DNA of 64,000 bases from Hyphomicrobiales bacterium. Its GTDB lineage: Bacteria; Pseudomonadota; Alphaproteobacteria; Rhizobiales; Xanthobacteraceae. The notes under the pieces were generated by a model. That model was not told the DNA's origin. It ran no database searches and saw only the letters and a program-made list of their open reading frames with translations. The translations under genes and the position numbers were made by a program. The stretch's first letter is position 1. Each line of letters opens with the position of its first letter. The stretch spans positions 109,875-173,874 of the forward strand of contig JAFKKO010000111.1 in the NCBI GenBank assembly GCA_017305455.1. The letters are read 5' to 3'. Positions 25,466 to 34,578 of the stretch are shown piece after piece.

Positions 25466-26445
25466 GAGAGGTCTCCTGGGGCGGGCTGGGTTGCGGGGAT
25501 GACGCGGTAGTCGCCGTCGGGCTGAAGGCCTTCGACGCGGGCGAGTTCGGCAAGGCGACGGGTCGCGCCGCGGCCGCTGAGCACGGCAACGAGATCGATT
25601 GTCTCGGCGATCAGCGCGCGCGGGACCGTGATGACGGCTTCCTGAATGAGCTGTTCGAGGCGACGCAGCGCGCCGAGCGCGGTGCCGGCGTGGATAGTGC
25701 CGATGCCGCCCGGGTGGCCCGTTCCCCAGGCCTTGAGCAAATCCAGCGCTTCAGCGCCGCGCACCTCGCCGATCGGAATGCGATCGGGGCGCAGGCGCAG
25801 CGATGAGCGGACGAGATCGGACAGCGAGGCGACGCCATCCTTCGTCCGCATGGCGACGAGGTTGGGTGCCGCGCATTGCAGCTCGCGCGTGTCCTCGATC
25901 AGAACGACGCGGTCGAAGGTCTTCGACACTTCGGCGAGCAGCGCGTTGGTGAGCGTGGTCTTGCCGGTCGAGGTGCCGCCGGCGACGAGGATGTTGCGGC
26001 GGTCCGCGACGGCGCGGCGAAGCACCTCCGCCTGCTCGGCAGACATGATCTCGGCGGCGATGTAGTCAGCAAGCGTGAAGACGGCGACGGCGGGCTTGCG
26101 GATCGCAAACGCCGGCGCGGCGACCACCGGCGGCAACAGCCCCTCGAACCGCTCCCCCGTCTCGGGAAGCTCGGCCGAGACGCGCGGCGAACCGGAATGA
26201 ACCTCGGCGCCGACATGATGCGCGACCAGGCGGACAATGCGCTCGCCGTCCGCGGGAGACAGCCGCTCTCCGGTGTCGGAGAGCCCCTCGGACAGCCGGT
26301 CGATCCAGAGCCGCCCGTCGGGATTGAGCATCACCTCGACGATCGACGGGTCTTCCAGGAATCCGGCGATGGCGGGGCCGAGGGCCGTGCGCAACATGCG
26401 CGCGCCTCGCAGGATCGCCTCTGATTGCTGGTGAGAAACCGCCAT
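25462..26445 (-). CDS. trbB: Conjugal transfer ATPase TrbB (VirB11-like)
   Basis: A 327-residue hexameric ATPase with Walker [16 protein letters not shown] near residue 153, an Asp box [10 protein letters not shown] and the His box [19 protein letters not shown]. It drives pilus biogenesis with TrbE. It is the first gene of the tightly overlapping trbBCDEJKLFGI run, preceded by 169 bp that may hold its promoter. Confidence 0.96.
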   Translation of the reverse strand: MAVSHQQSEAILRGARMLRTALGPAIAGFLEDPSIVEVMLNPDGRLWIDRLSEGLSDTGERLSPADGERIVRLVAHHVGAEVHSGSPRVSAELPETGERFEGLLPPVVAAPAFAIRKPAVAVFTLADYIAAEIMSAEQAEVLRRAVADRRNILVAGGTSTGKTTLTNALLAEVSKTFDRVVLIEDTRELQCAAPNLVAMRTKDGVASLSDLVRSSLRLRPDRIPIGEVRGAEALDLLKAWGTGHPGGIGTIHAGTALGALRRLEQLIQEAVITVPRALIAETIDLVAVLSGRGATRRLAELARVEGLQPDGDYRVIPATQPAPGDLS

Positions 26446-26614
26446 GTCGTCCCCGTTCTGCGCGGGACCGCAAACACGCGGCCCTGGATCGGGGATCAGT
26501 AGAAGAGGCAGAAATCAGGGCATGACAACAAGCAGAATGGGGGCGTAGTGCTCTGGCGTACAAAGACAGGGAGACGGCGGAACTGCCGGAGTCTTGCGAC
26601 GCGTCGCACGATGA

Positions 26615-27049
26615 TTATTCCGCGCCTGCGATCCCGGCAACGTCTTCGGAAATCTCCTCACGCACCTTCGGTCCCTTCGCGAGTCGCCGCCCGAGTGCGG
26701 CGACGAACGCGTCGTAGCGCTCGCCTGCTTGCGCGCGTGCGGCTGCCTGGGCTGGCTCCGGCAACGGCGGATTGGTGGTGAGCCAGAAGCGGACGAACAC
26801 CGCCAGCATTTCCACGGAAATGCCGAGGTCGCGTTCCATGCGCGTCATGCGCCGGTCGAGTTGATCCAGCCGCTTGGTGGTCGCGGCTTCCTGGCGCTCG
26901 GCGGCGTCGGGCGAGAGGAACGATGCGATACCCGCTTCGGCTACAAGGGACCGCGATTGGTCGCGACGTGCCGCATAGTCCGCGAGCGCCTTCATGACGT
27001 CCGGATCAAGATAAACCGAGAGTCGCTGCTTCTTCGGAATCTTGGTCAT
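26615..27049 (-). CDS. CopG-like ribbon-helix-helix protein of the traG-trb interval
   Basis: A 144-residue protein. Residues 8-40 (QRLSVYLDPDVMKALADYAA) form a ribbon-helix-helix DNA-binding motif. The rest is helical and acidic, including RLDQLDRRMTRMERDLG, a short coiled coil. CopG-like proteins of this size regularly lie between traG and trbB in these elements and may control the trb promoter. It is 8 bp after traG. Confidence 0.8.
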   Translation of the reverse strand: MTKIPKKQRLSVYLDPDVMKALADYAARRDQSRSLVAEAGIASFLSPDAAERQEAATTKRLDQLDRRMTRMERDLGISVEMLAVFVRFWLTTNPPLPEPAQAAARAQAGERYDAFVAALGRRLAKGPKVREEISEDVAGIAGAE

Positions 27050-27057
27050 GTGTGCGC

Positions 27058-29043
27058 TCAGAGGTCCATGCCGTCATTGGGATCGAGCGAGACTTGGCGC
27101 GCCACGCCCCGCATGACCTGGTTCAACCGGCTTGCACGGGCGGCGTCGTCATCGGCGTCGTCGGCGCGATCGATGTCGAACTCATTGTCGATCGGAGCCT
27201 TCTTCTCGATCGTCCTCGCCGTGGTCAGCTCGGGTTGCTGACGACGCTCCGAACCGGTCGGATCGTCGTCACCTGTGCTGTCATGCAACGCGGCTGCATC
27301 GAGCACGGGCCGCGATGGCAACGGCATAGTGCTCCAATCGTCCGGCTTTCCCGCGGCTGGCTTTACGAGCGCAGGTGGCGGCAGGACGCGCTCCTGAAAC
27401 CGCTGATCCTCATAGTAGCGAGCCTTCTTCGCGCGGATCGGCGGCGTGCCGGCCACCATCACGATCTCATCGGCAGGCGGGAGCTGCATCACCTCGCCCG
27501 GCGTCAACAATGGGCGCGCCGTCTCCGATCGCGACACCATGAGGTGGCCAAGCCAGGGACTGAGCCGATGTCCGGCATAGTTGCGCATCGCGCGCATCTC
27601 GGTCGCGGTGCCCAGCGCATCGGACACGCGCTTGGCTGTCCGCTCGTCATTGGTGGCGAAGCTGACGCGGACATGGCAGTTGTCGAGGATCGAATTGTTC
27701 GGCCCGTAGGCTTTCTCGATCTGATTGAGCGATTGGGCGATGAGGAAGCTCTTCAGCCCATAGCCAGCCATGAACGCCAAGGCGCTCTCGAAGAAGTCGA
27801 GGCGCCCGAGCGCGGGAAACTCATCGAGCATGAGCAGCAGCCGATGCCGCCTGCCTTTGGCGTTGAGGTCCTCTGTCAATCGGCGTCCGATCTGATTGAG
27901 GATCAGGCGGATCAGCGGCTTGGTGCGCGCGATGTCGGACGGGGGCACAACGAGATAGAGAGTTGATGGCCGCGTCCCGCCGACTATGTCGGTGATCCGC
28001 CAGTCGCAGCGGCGAGTCACTTCGGCCACCACCGGATCGCGATAGAGCCCGAGAAATGACATCGCGGTCGACAAAACACCCGACCGCTCGTTATCGGATT
28101 TGTTCAGCAGCTCGCGCGCGGCCGAGGCGATAACGGGATGTGGGCCTGCCTCCCCGAGGTGCGCGGTTTTCATCATGGCCGCGAGTGTCGACTCGATCGG
28201 CCGCTTCGGATCGGACAGGAACGCAGCGACGCCCGCGAGCGTTTTGTCTGCTTCAGCATAAAGGACGTGGAGGATGGCGCCGACCAGCAGCGCGTGACTG
28301 GTCTTCTCCCAATGATTGCGCTTCTCCAAACTTCCTTCCGGATCGACAAGGATGTCGGCGATGTTCTGGACGTCGCGGACTTCCCACTCGCCGCGGCGGA
28401 CCTCGAGAAGTGGATTGTAGGCGGCGGACTTCGCGTTGGTCGGATCGAACAGCAGCACGCGGCCATGCCGAGCACGAAAGCCGGCTGTGATCTGCCAATT
28501 CTCACCCTTGATGTCGTGAACAATGGCGGAGCCCGGCCATGTCAGCAGCGAAGGCACGACCAGGCCGACGCCCTTGCCAGAGCGGGTCGGCGCAAAACAG
28601 AGCACATGCTCCGGACCGTCATGACGCAGATAGGAGTGGTTGAACTTTCCGATCACGACGCCATCGGGTCCGAGCAATCCGGCGGTCCGCACTTCGTCGG
28701 CGCGCGCCCAGCGGGCCGACCCATAGGTCTCGACATTCTTGGCTTCGCGCGCACGCCAGACCGACATGCCGATGGCGACTGCGATGGCGATGAAGCCCCC
28801 CGATGCCGCGATGTAGGCGCCCTCGACAAAAACGTGCGGGGCGTAGGCATCGTAGAAGTACCACCACCAGAAGAACGCCGGCGGATGGTAGATGGGCCAG
28901 CCGAAGAGCTCGAACCAAGGCCGGCCGAGTTGCGGCTGGAAGCCGAGCTGCCAAGCCGTCCACTGCGTCGCGGCCCAGGTCGTGGCAAGCACGATCAGGG
29001 AGACGAGGAGAATTTGACCCCAGAGGATTTTGGTGGCCGACAT
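27058..29043 (-). CDS. traG: Type IV coupling protein TraG (VirD4-like)
   Basis: A 661-residue inner-membrane ATPase that brings the relaxase-DNA complex to the secretion channel. There are N-terminal membrane helices (about 8-30 and 70-100), Walker A PTRSGKGVGLVVPSL near residue 150, Walker B LLLMLDEFPALG and the TraG motif LIAQSLNQIEKAYG. ATG 29043 gives the family start MSATKILWGQ; the frame is open further into the relaxase gene. The acidic C-terminus (FDIDRADDADDD) may contact the relaxosome. Confidence 0.95.
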   Translation of the reverse strand: MSATKILWGQILLVSLIVLATTWAATQWTAWQLGFQPQLGRPWFELFGWPIYHPPAFFWWWYFYDAYAPHVFVEGAYIAASGGFIAIAVAIGMSVWRAREAKNVETYGSARWARADEVRTAGLLGPDGVVIGKFNHSYLRHDGPEHVLCFAPTRSGKGVGLVVPSLLTWPGSAIVHDIKGENWQITAGFRARHGRVLLFDPTNAKSAAYNPLLEVRRGEWEVRDVQNIADILVDPEGSLEKRNHWEKTSHALLVGAILHVLYAEADKTLAGVAAFLSDPKRPIESTLAAMMKTAHLGEAGPHPVIASAARELLNKSDNERSGVLSTAMSFLGLYRDPVVAEVTRRCDWRITDIVGGTRPSTLYLVVPPSDIARTKPLIRLILNQIGRRLTEDLNAKGRRHRLLLMLDEFPALGRLDFFESALAFMAGYGLKSFLIAQSLNQIEKAYGPNNSILDNCHVRVSFATNDERTAKRVSDALGTATEMRAMRNYAGHRLSPWLGHLMVSRSETARPLLTPGEVMQLPPADEIVMVAGTPPIRAKKARYYEDQRFQERVLPPPALVKPAAGKPDDWSTMPLPSRPVLDAAALHDSTGDDDPTGSERRQQPELTTARTIEKKAPIDNEFDIDRADDADDDAARASRLNQVMRGVARQVSLDPNDGMDL

Positions 29044-29074
29044 AGTGGAGTCCCTTCTTGATGAGGCGCGCTGT

Positions 29075-30814
29075 TCACAGGCCGAGCCCCCGTTTGCGGC
29101 CGAAGCTCCAATCGATGCCGCCGTCGCTTCGGGCGAGACCGGCGACATGGCGGCCGAGCTGCTTTTCGAGTGACGGCGACCAAGGCACGAGCTGGAAGCC
29201 AAGGCCGTCATCGATCATCGCGAAGCGGCCGGAGGCGAGCGCGATGCGCCGCTGGTAGGCGCCGGCGATGTATTCCCCCGCCGCGGCCTTATTGAATGTG
29301 CGGCCGCTCTCTGCGGCGAGCCTGGCGCCGATGGCGTCCAGCTCGCGCCGGCGCAGCGTCTCGATCAGGTTGCGGCTGAAGCTGACGCCGCGGTTCTGAC
29401 GTTCGGCGAGACCTTGGCCGATCAGGTGTTCGGCGCGCCGGCCCAGGGCTTCGCGCACCTCCGCGCCGAAGCCTCCGCCGCCGAGCGCAACGGGCTCGCG
29501 GGCGATCGCCTGCCGGTCAAGCCAGGTCGCGCCTGTCGCCGTGATCTGCTGCTCGATGGTGAGGTCTGACCGGACTGCCATCGCGACGCGATGTTGTCCT
29601 TTTGCGTCGTCGAACCTGCGCAGCTCGACGATCGAGCCGGGTGCGCTGTCGCCGGCGGCGTCGAGGTCGGGCAGCTTGATGTGATGGGTGCGGCCGTCCG
29701 TGCCGTCGACCACGGCATAGGCCGTGCCCTTCAGCTCATCGTCGAGACCGCGGGCAACCAGCCGGCCGACGACAGGGTCGTCCAGGCTCTCTCCGGCGAG
29801 CACGTAGTTGGAAGCACTGCGCTCGATGCCGTGCTCGGTCAGGCCGCGATGGATGCGCTTGATGATATCGCCGCGCTCACCGAGCTGGCGCAGCGTCGTC
29901 TCGGCGTTCTCCGCAATCGCCCATTGGCCGGGACCGATCTGATCTGCGAGCCCGAGGGACTCAAGCTTTCGCAGGCGTCCAACCTTGAGCGCATGAAATT
30001 CGTCGGGCTGGCGGTCGGGTCGCGGCGCGAGGTCGACGATGCCGGTGCGGTAGCTGTCGCGAGTGAGCTGCCGATCGAGATTGGTCCAGCGCTCGGTGTC
30101 GATTTGGCGCTCGAGCGTGCGGCGGATTTCATGATCGGTGCGCGAGCCTAGCTCCTGGGTGATCAGATCCCGCGCCCGATCCCGCATCCCCTCCTTGATG
30201 TAGTCGCGGGAGATGACGAGGTTCTCGCCATCCTCGCGCACGCCGCGGACGATCAGGTGGACATGGGGGTGCTCGGTGTTCCAGTGATCGACGGCGACCC
30301 AATCGAGCTTAGTACCGAGATCCTTCTCCATCTGCCCGACGAGATCGCGCGTGAAGGTCTTGAGGTCCGCCATTTCCACGGCGTCGTCGGGCGACACGAT
30401 GAACCGGAAATGGTGCCGGTCGTCCTCGCACCGCTCCGCGAACGCCTTCGGCTCGGCGTTATCTTCACCGGGACCAAAGAGCCGGGCCTTCTCTCCGTCC
30501 CGGGTGACGCCCTCGCGGCGCAGATAGTTCAGGTGAGTCCCGAGCGGCGCGTTGCGTCCGCCGTGGCGGACCACGCGCGCCTTGACCACGGCGCCGCGCG
30601 ATCGGGACGTGATGAGCCGGTTGGCCTGCACCGACGCGCGCTGACCGTGACCAAAGCGCGAGCGATGCCCGGGACCGATCGCCCCCTTGCGGGAGACCGA
30701 TCCGCCGGCCCGCTGCGCGGCGGCCAGCGCCTGGGCGATGAACGGCCGAGCGCGTTGCGCACGCGTTGAGCGGATACGGCCTGGCCGGATGCGGAAATCG
30801 TCCTCGCTGCTCAT
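29075..30814 (-). CDS. rlxS: Conjugative relaxase, MOBP type with DUF3363 domain (RlxS-like)
   Basis: A 579-residue relaxase. The N-terminal part (about 60-240) has the VirD2-like fold with the metal-binding motif HPHVHLIVRG and RNAPLGTHLNYLRREG ahead of it. The C-terminal DUF3363 region (about 250-579) is typical of RlxS-type relaxases of rhizobial ICEs. It nicks one strand at oriT and pilots it into the recipient. ATG 30814 (MSSEDDFRIRPGRIRS) matches family starts; the frame extends further into the oriT region. It lies upstream of traG on the same strand. Confidence 0.93.
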   Translation of the reverse strand: MSSEDDFRIRPGRIRSTRAQRARPFIAQALAAAQRAGGSVSRKGAIGPGHRSRFGHGQRASVQANRLITSRSRGAVVKARVVRHGGRNAPLGTHLNYLRREGVTRDGEKARLFGPGEDNAEPKAFAERCEDDRHHFRFIVSPDDAVEMADLKTFTRDLVGQMEKDLGTKLDWVAVDHWNTEHPHVHLIVRGVREDGENLVISRDYIKEGMRDRARDLITQELGSRTDHEIRRTLERQIDTERWTNLDRQLTRDSYRTGIVDLAPRPDRQPDEFHALKVGRLRKLESLGLADQIGPGQWAIAENAETTLRQLGERGDIIKRIHRGLTEHGIERSASNYVLAGESLDDPVVGRLVARGLDDELKGTAYAVVDGTDGRTHHIKLPDLDAAGDSAPGSIVELRRFDDAKGQHRVAMAVRSDLTIEQQITATGATWLDRQAIAREPVALGGGGFGAEVREALGRRAEHLIGQGLAERQNRGVSFSRNLIETLRRRELDAIGARLAAESGRTFNKAAAGEYIAGAYQRRIALASGRFAMIDDGLGFQLVPWSPSLEKQLGRHVAGLARSDGGIDWSFGRKRGLGL

Positions 30815-30819
30815 CGGCG

Positions 30820-30990
30820 CGGCGTCGCACATCGCGCCATCGCGCGGACAATCTTGGAGAAAAGCGAAGGCGGCAGGCTGCGCGGGCCAGGCGCACATCG
30901 CGAATCCGCAACGTAAGCCCTTGAAAAAGCACAACCGAACCGAGGCGCACATCGCGCCCCTTTATCCTGCCATCGTGCGGTTGTGTTGCC
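30820..30990 (+). other. Candidate origin of transfer (oriT) with nic site
   Basis: The gap before the relaxase gene contains TATCCTG/C at 30963-30970 on the plus strand, equal to the MOBP nic consensus YATCCTG/Y known from RP4. It is flanked by the inverted repeat CACAACCG (30930-30937) and CGGTTGTG (30978-30985). Three direct repeats CGCACATCGCG occur at 30826, 30892 and 30946, plausible binding sites for relaxosome proteins. Position next to the relaxase gene also fits. Confidence 0.72.
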
Positions 30991-31058
30991 CTGCTTCCCC
31001 CTCCGCGCACTCCATGATGCGACGGGGCACGCCAGACTGCGAAGGCGGCCGAAGCACT

Positions 31059-31820
31059 TCATCGCGGGTCTCCGCTGACGGATGGCGCGACAAACAGGCC
31101 CACAGACTGCGGCGTGATCGCGGAAGTTTCGCGCGCCGGAGTTGCCGCCGGAGCGTCGTCCGGAGGGCTTTCCGTCTGCGCTGGATCGACAGCGGTCATG
31201 CCGCCAGGGCGCGTGATGAACAACGGCGCGCGAGTCCAGGCGCGAGGATCGGCTACGGCGACGGTGATTGCACCGGGCAGGTCACCGCCGCCGAAGGAAG
31301 AGAGCAACGCGGCCACATACGCACGGGTCTCGGCCGGCAACGGGCGGCCCGCGAGATATTCTTCGTAGCGCCCTGGTCCCGAGTTATAAGCCGCAAGAAA
31401 GCCCGGAGAACCGTAGCGATCATACATCTCGCGCAAGTACGCCGCGCCGGCCAGGATGTTGTCGCGCGGGTCGTAAGGATCACGTCCGAGCCTATGGCGG
31501 ACGCGCAGCTCCGCCCAGGTATCCGGCATGATCTGCATCAAGCCCATCGCGCCGGCAGAGGAGATCGCGCGCACATCACCGGCGCTTTCGGCGCGCATGA
31601 CGGCGCGAATCCAAGCGGCCGGAATGCCGAAGCGCCGTGCCGCCTCTTCGATGTGGGCGGCAAACGGATGAGTCGGCGCCGTGCGCGTGACTAGTGCAGT
31701 CTGAGCATTCGCAGTGGCGCTGAGCGGCACGGCGGGGAGCATGCCGGAAAGGAGAAGGAAGGCTGTCAGCCGGACGACGCTTAGCCGTCCGACGACAGTT
31801 TGGTGGCGCGGGGCGGACAT
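31059..31820 (-). CDS. Conjugation lytic transglycosylase (VirB1-like)
   Basis: A 253-residue periplasmic muramidase. The signal peptide (about 1-40) precedes an SLT domain with catalytic Glu in AVMRAESAGDVRAISSAG, the motif AMGLMQIMPDTW, and YNSGPGRYEEYL. It opens peptidoglycan for the transfer channel. It sits 3 bp after the DUF736 gene in the same operon, upstream of oriT. Confidence 0.92.
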   Translation of the reverse strand: MSAPRHQTVVGRLSVVRLTAFLLLSGMLPAVPLSATANAQTALVTRTAPTHPFAAHIEEAARRFGIPAAWIRAVMRAESAGDVRAISSAGAMGLMQIMPDTWAELRVRHRLGRDPYDPRDNILAGAAYLREMYDRYGSPGFLAAYNSGPGRYEEYLAGRPLPAETRAYVAALLSSFGGGDLPGAITVAVADPRAWTRAPLFITRPGGMTAVDPAQTESPPDDAPAATPARETSAITPQSVGLFVAPSVSGDPR

Positions 31821-31823
31821 CGT

Positions 31824-32159
31824 TCAGTCCCGCTCGCCGCGCTTGGGCGGACGGTTCCAGTGCAGGCTCCAGGCGGATTTGTCCTCGGTCGATTGGAACA
31901 GATTCGCGCGAATCGGCTGGGCCAACGTGGGATCGTCGATCTGCAAGGAGACGTAATCGCCGGCCTTTTCGCCGGTTCGTTTCCATCCGGCGCCGATCTC
32001 GGGTCCGTCGTCATTGCCGTGATGAACACGATAGTCCGGCGCATTCTCGGCGTCGGTGTGCTCGGCGGGGATGATCACGATCTCGATGTCGAGCGAGAGC
32101 GTGCGGATGCGGCCGGCGTAGCCGTTCTTGGTGCGCGTGAATTCGCCGATCTGCGGCAT
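31824..32159 (-). CDS. DUF736 protein, first copy
   Basis: A 111-residue protein starting MPQIGEFTRTKNGYAGRI, the DUF736 pattern of a small beta-rich protein almost confined to alphaproteobacterial plasmids and ICEs. It ends with WSLHWNRPPKRGE. ATG 32159 follows a clear Shine-Dalgarno; upstream codons are dropped. A second DUF736 gene at 37.2 kb is clearly related but divergent. No function is known; its operon place between traF and the transglycosylase suggests a role in transfer. Confidence 0.88.
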   Translation of the reverse strand: MPQIGEFTRTKNGYAGRIRTLSLDIEIVIIPAEHTDAENAPDYRVHHGNDDGPEIGAGWKRTGEKAGDYVSLQIDDPTLAQPIRANLFQSTEDKSAWSLHWNRPPKRGERD

Positions 32160-32203
32160 GGAAGACTCCTTTGTTATGCGGTGAGGTCGGATATGCGCGT
32201 CGT

Positions 32204-32749
32204 TCACCGCGTCGCGGCGCGCCATTCGAAGCGGCCGCTGCCGTCTTCATCGGTCCACACCGGCGTTGCGCGGCCGATGATTGAGCGGGCGGAAATCGGA
32301 CCGAAGTAGCGACCGTCGAGGCTGTCCTCGACGGACCAGTTCATGAGGAAGATTTCGTCGTCCGCGATGAGTCGGCAGCCCTGCCAGACCGGCAGATCGC
32401 GACCGAGCCGATCGCGGTCGAGCGCTTCGCCCATGACGACGCCGTTGATGGTGACGCGGGCTCCGAGACGGCAGACGTGTTGCCCCGGAAGACCGGCGAC
32501 ACGCTTCATGAGGGGAACGCCGCGCGGCAGGTAACCGCGCTCGGCGAGGAACGACGCGAGCGGCTCCGGAGCGTCCACGGCGACCAGATCAGTGACTTCA
32601 AGGCGTGGCGGCCGATCGAGCGAATAGAGTCCGATCGGTGTGCTGGCGGAGGCGTTCCAGATCAGCCTGGGCGTGATGTGGATGAACGACAGGCCGCCGA
32701 TCAGCATTACGGTAAAGTACGTCGTCATGACGTAGCCGAAGCGGGTCAT
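32204..32749 (-). CDS. traF: TraF-type S26 signal peptidase
   Basis: A 181-residue membrane-anchored serine protease. It has an N-terminal helix (8-27), the catalytic Ser in ASASTPIGLYSL and the Lys in PLMKRVAGLPGQHV, as in TraF of IncP plasmids, which matures and cyclises the TrbC pilin. ATG 32749 overlaps the DUF2840 stop by 4 bp; a longer frame upstream is unlikely. Confidence 0.92.
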   Translation of the reverse strand: MTRFGYVMTTYFTVMLIGGLSFIHITPRLIWNASASTPIGLYSLDRPPRLEVTDLVAVDAPEPLASFLAERGYLPRGVPLMKRVAGLPGQHVCRLGARVTINGVVMGEALDRDRLGRDLPVWQGCRLIADDEIFLMNWSVEDSLDGRYFGPISARSIIGRATPVWTDEDGSGRFEWRAATR

Positions 32750-33252
32750 GGCTCGACCTTCCGGCGCAGAAGGATGGCCCGATGCTGCTCGATCGTGTAG
32801 CTGCGCGGCTCTTGGCCGGCAGCGAGACGATTGTGAACGTGCCGCCAATGATGCGGCGTGACCTCGGCGGGATTGATGCCGATCGCCTCGATCGCATCAA
32901 CGATCTGCAGAACACGTTCGACTCTCGGCCAGCTCTCGGCCTTCAGCAGGATGTCGCCGCCGGGGCGCACAAAAGGCAGCGTCTGATAGGGTTCGCCCGG
33001 CGAGATCGCGCGCACGATGTCGATGCGTGAGATGATCGTCCCGAAGTCGTTGGACGCCCAGCGGACGAAGGCGAAAACGCTATGGGGCGGGAAGCTGACG
33101 ACCCGCCGGCGGCGGTCGAGAATCTGTTCGTGGACGTCCTGGCCGAACCTGATCCAGTATTCGACCTTCTTCTCAAGCCAAGTCAGCTCGACGTGGGTCA
33201 GACCAACCACAGTCGGCGTCGCCACGCGACGCAAGTCCGGAGCGCCGTTCAT
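32746..33252 (-). CDS. DUF2840 protein
   Basis: A 168-residue protein with the DUF2840 pattern: VEYWIRFGQDVHEQILDRRR, FAFVRWASNDFGT and HWRHVHNRLAAG. This family is found only with traF/parA modules of rhizobial-type ICEs and plasmids. There is no catalytic motif and the role is unknown. It overlaps traF downstream and the ribbon-helix-helix gene upstream by 4 bp each. Confidence 0.88.
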   Translation of the reverse strand: MNGAPDLRRVATPTVVGLTHVELTWLEKKVEYWIRFGQDVHEQILDRRRRVVSFPPHSVFAFVRWASNDFGTIISRIDIVRAISPGEPYQTLPFVRPGGDILLKAESWPRVERVLQIVDAIEAIGINPAEVTPHHWRHVHNRLAAGQEPRSYTIEQHRAILLRRKVEP

Positions 33253-33503
33253 GGCGTACCTCCTTCGGCCGGAGGAAATTCGCGGGCGAGCAGCTCGCGC
33301 AGCATGTCGGCGACAGTGACGCCGCGCTGGAATGCGACAATCTTGATCTGGCCGCGCAGGCCGGGCGTGACGTCGATGGTGAGCCGCGCGGTGAAATTCG
33401 CGACGTCACCGCTCCGTGCCGGGCGCGGATCGGGGGCTTTCACCCAGCTCTCAGGATCGGCCGGACGTGCGGTGAAGGCACGTTTGGGGGGTCGCTCTGT
33501 CAT
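33249..33503 (-). CDS. Small ribbon-helix-helix protein next to ParA
   Basis: An 84-residue protein. A basic N-terminus (1-35) is followed by FTARLTIDVTPGLRGQIKIVAFQRGVTVADMLRELL split over residues 37-73, the form of a ribbon-helix-helix DNA-binding domain, as in small ParG/ParB partners of ParA. It overlaps parA by 4 bp. It may be the DNA-binding partner of that ATPase or a repressor of the operon. Confidence 0.75.
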   Translation of the reverse strand: MTERPPKRAFTARPADPESWVKAPDPRPARSGDVANFTARLTIDVTPGLRGQIKIVAFQRGVTVADMLRELLAREFPPAEGGTP

Positions 33504-34138
33504 GGCGCGATCCTCCCGACCTCGGTGCACAGCGCGGTGATCTCGCGCGTGGCGGGACTGTGTTCGTTGATTTCCGAGACGAGGCGCCCGGATCGCGCTG
33601 TGTCGGCGAAGGCGACGCGCTGGCCGATGGTGCTGGTGAGTACCGGCGGATCGTGATCGGCGAGCGTCTCGGCCGTCTCGCGCGCGATGACGGTGCGCGC
33701 TCCACATCGATTCAGTACGAAGCGAGCGGCGAGCTCGGGGCGATAGATCCGCGCCTCGGCGAGCGGCGAGAGCATCTCCGCAGACGCCCAGCCATCGAAA
33801 GGCGATGGCTGCATGGGGATCAGAACCAGGTCGGCGGCAAGCAGCGCGGACCGCATCAGGCTGGCGACACGCGGTGGCCCGTCGATCACCACATGATCGG
33901 CGCCTCGGGCGAGTTCCGGCGCTTCGCTATGAAGCGTATCTCGTGCGAGGCCGACGACACCAAACAGGCGTGCCAGACCTTCGCGCGCTCGCTGCTGCGA
34001 CCAGTCGAGCGCCGAGCCCTGGGGATCGGCGTCGATGAGAACGACGCGCTTTCCTCGCCGGGCCCATTCGCCGGCGAGATGCAGCGCGAGCGTCGTCTTG
34101 CCGACGCCGCCCTTCTGGTTGAGGAGCGCGACGATCAT
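33500..34138 (-). CDS. parA: ParA-family ATPase of the transfer operon
   Basis: A 212-residue deviant Walker ATPase: KGGVGKTTLALHLA at residues 9-22, VVLIDADPQGSALDW and a later VIDGPPR. It is shorter than plasmid ParA and lacks an N-terminal HTH. In the ICEMlSymR7A family a ParA-like gene follows rdfS, exactly as here. It may position the excised circular element at division or near the mating channel. Overlaps the excisionase-like gene by 4 bp. Confidence 0.9.
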   Translation of the reverse strand: MIVALLNQKGGVGKTTLALHLAGEWARRGKRVVLIDADPQGSALDWSQQRAREGLARLFGVVGLARDTLHSEAPELARGADHVVIDGPPRVASLMRSALLAADLVLIPMQPSPFDGWASAEMLSPLAEARIYRPELAARFVLNRCGARTVIARETAETLADHDPPVLTSTIGQRVAFADTARSGRLVSEINEHSPATREITALCTEVGRIAP

Positions 34139-34428
34139 GACGCACCGCCACCACGCCGGGCGGGAGTCGCCTGGGTGAGTCTCGCGTGCGGCTTGGCGGG
34201 GTGGACAACGTCATGGCCGGGATCGGTCGTGGATAGCCGCGTGCCGCGATCCGCCCAGGCCTGAAGATCGTCGAGGGCATAGACGATGCGGCCGCCAAGC
34301 TTGCGATAAACGGGTCCGGTGCCATAGGTGCGATGCTTCTCCAGCGTCCGACCGGACAGGCCGAGGAAGCGCGCAGCCTCGGGAGTGCGGAGATAGCGTG
34401 GCGGGGTGTCGAGTCGCGCTGATGACAT
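34135..34428 (-). CDS. rdfS: AlpA-like excisionase / recombination directionality factor (RdfS-like)
   Basis: A 97-residue protein with a MerR-like winged helix: YLRTPEAARFLGLSGRTLEK then GTGPVYRKLGGRIVYALDDLQAWAD. This is the AlpA/excisionase type. In ICEMlSymR7A the protein RdfS of this kind promotes excision and starts the operon of parA, traF and other transfer genes; the gene order here is the same. ATG 34428 is chosen. The symbol rests on synteny and domain type. Confidence 0.8.
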   Translation of the reverse strand: MSSARLDTPPRYLRTPEAARFLGLSGRTLEKHRTYGTGPVYRKLGGRIVYALDDLQAWADRGTRLSTTDPGHDVVHPAKPHARLTQATPARRGGGAS

Positions 34429-34578
34429 GGTGGCCTCCGGGCGTCGGCTGCGCCTCCGGCGTGCGGTGGCGGAGCGGCGACCACGATGGCGAACCATCGG
34501 CGTCCAGGTGGATGACGGAGTGAGGCCCCTGCGAGCGCGTACCCCTTCGACGATGGTCGAGCGGAGCTGGCGCTTAGG

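Noticed and set aside
26446-26614. Promoter for the trb operon
   Set aside because: TTGTCA and TCTACT-like boxes exist on the minus strand but the spacing (18-19 bp) and match are too weak to call.
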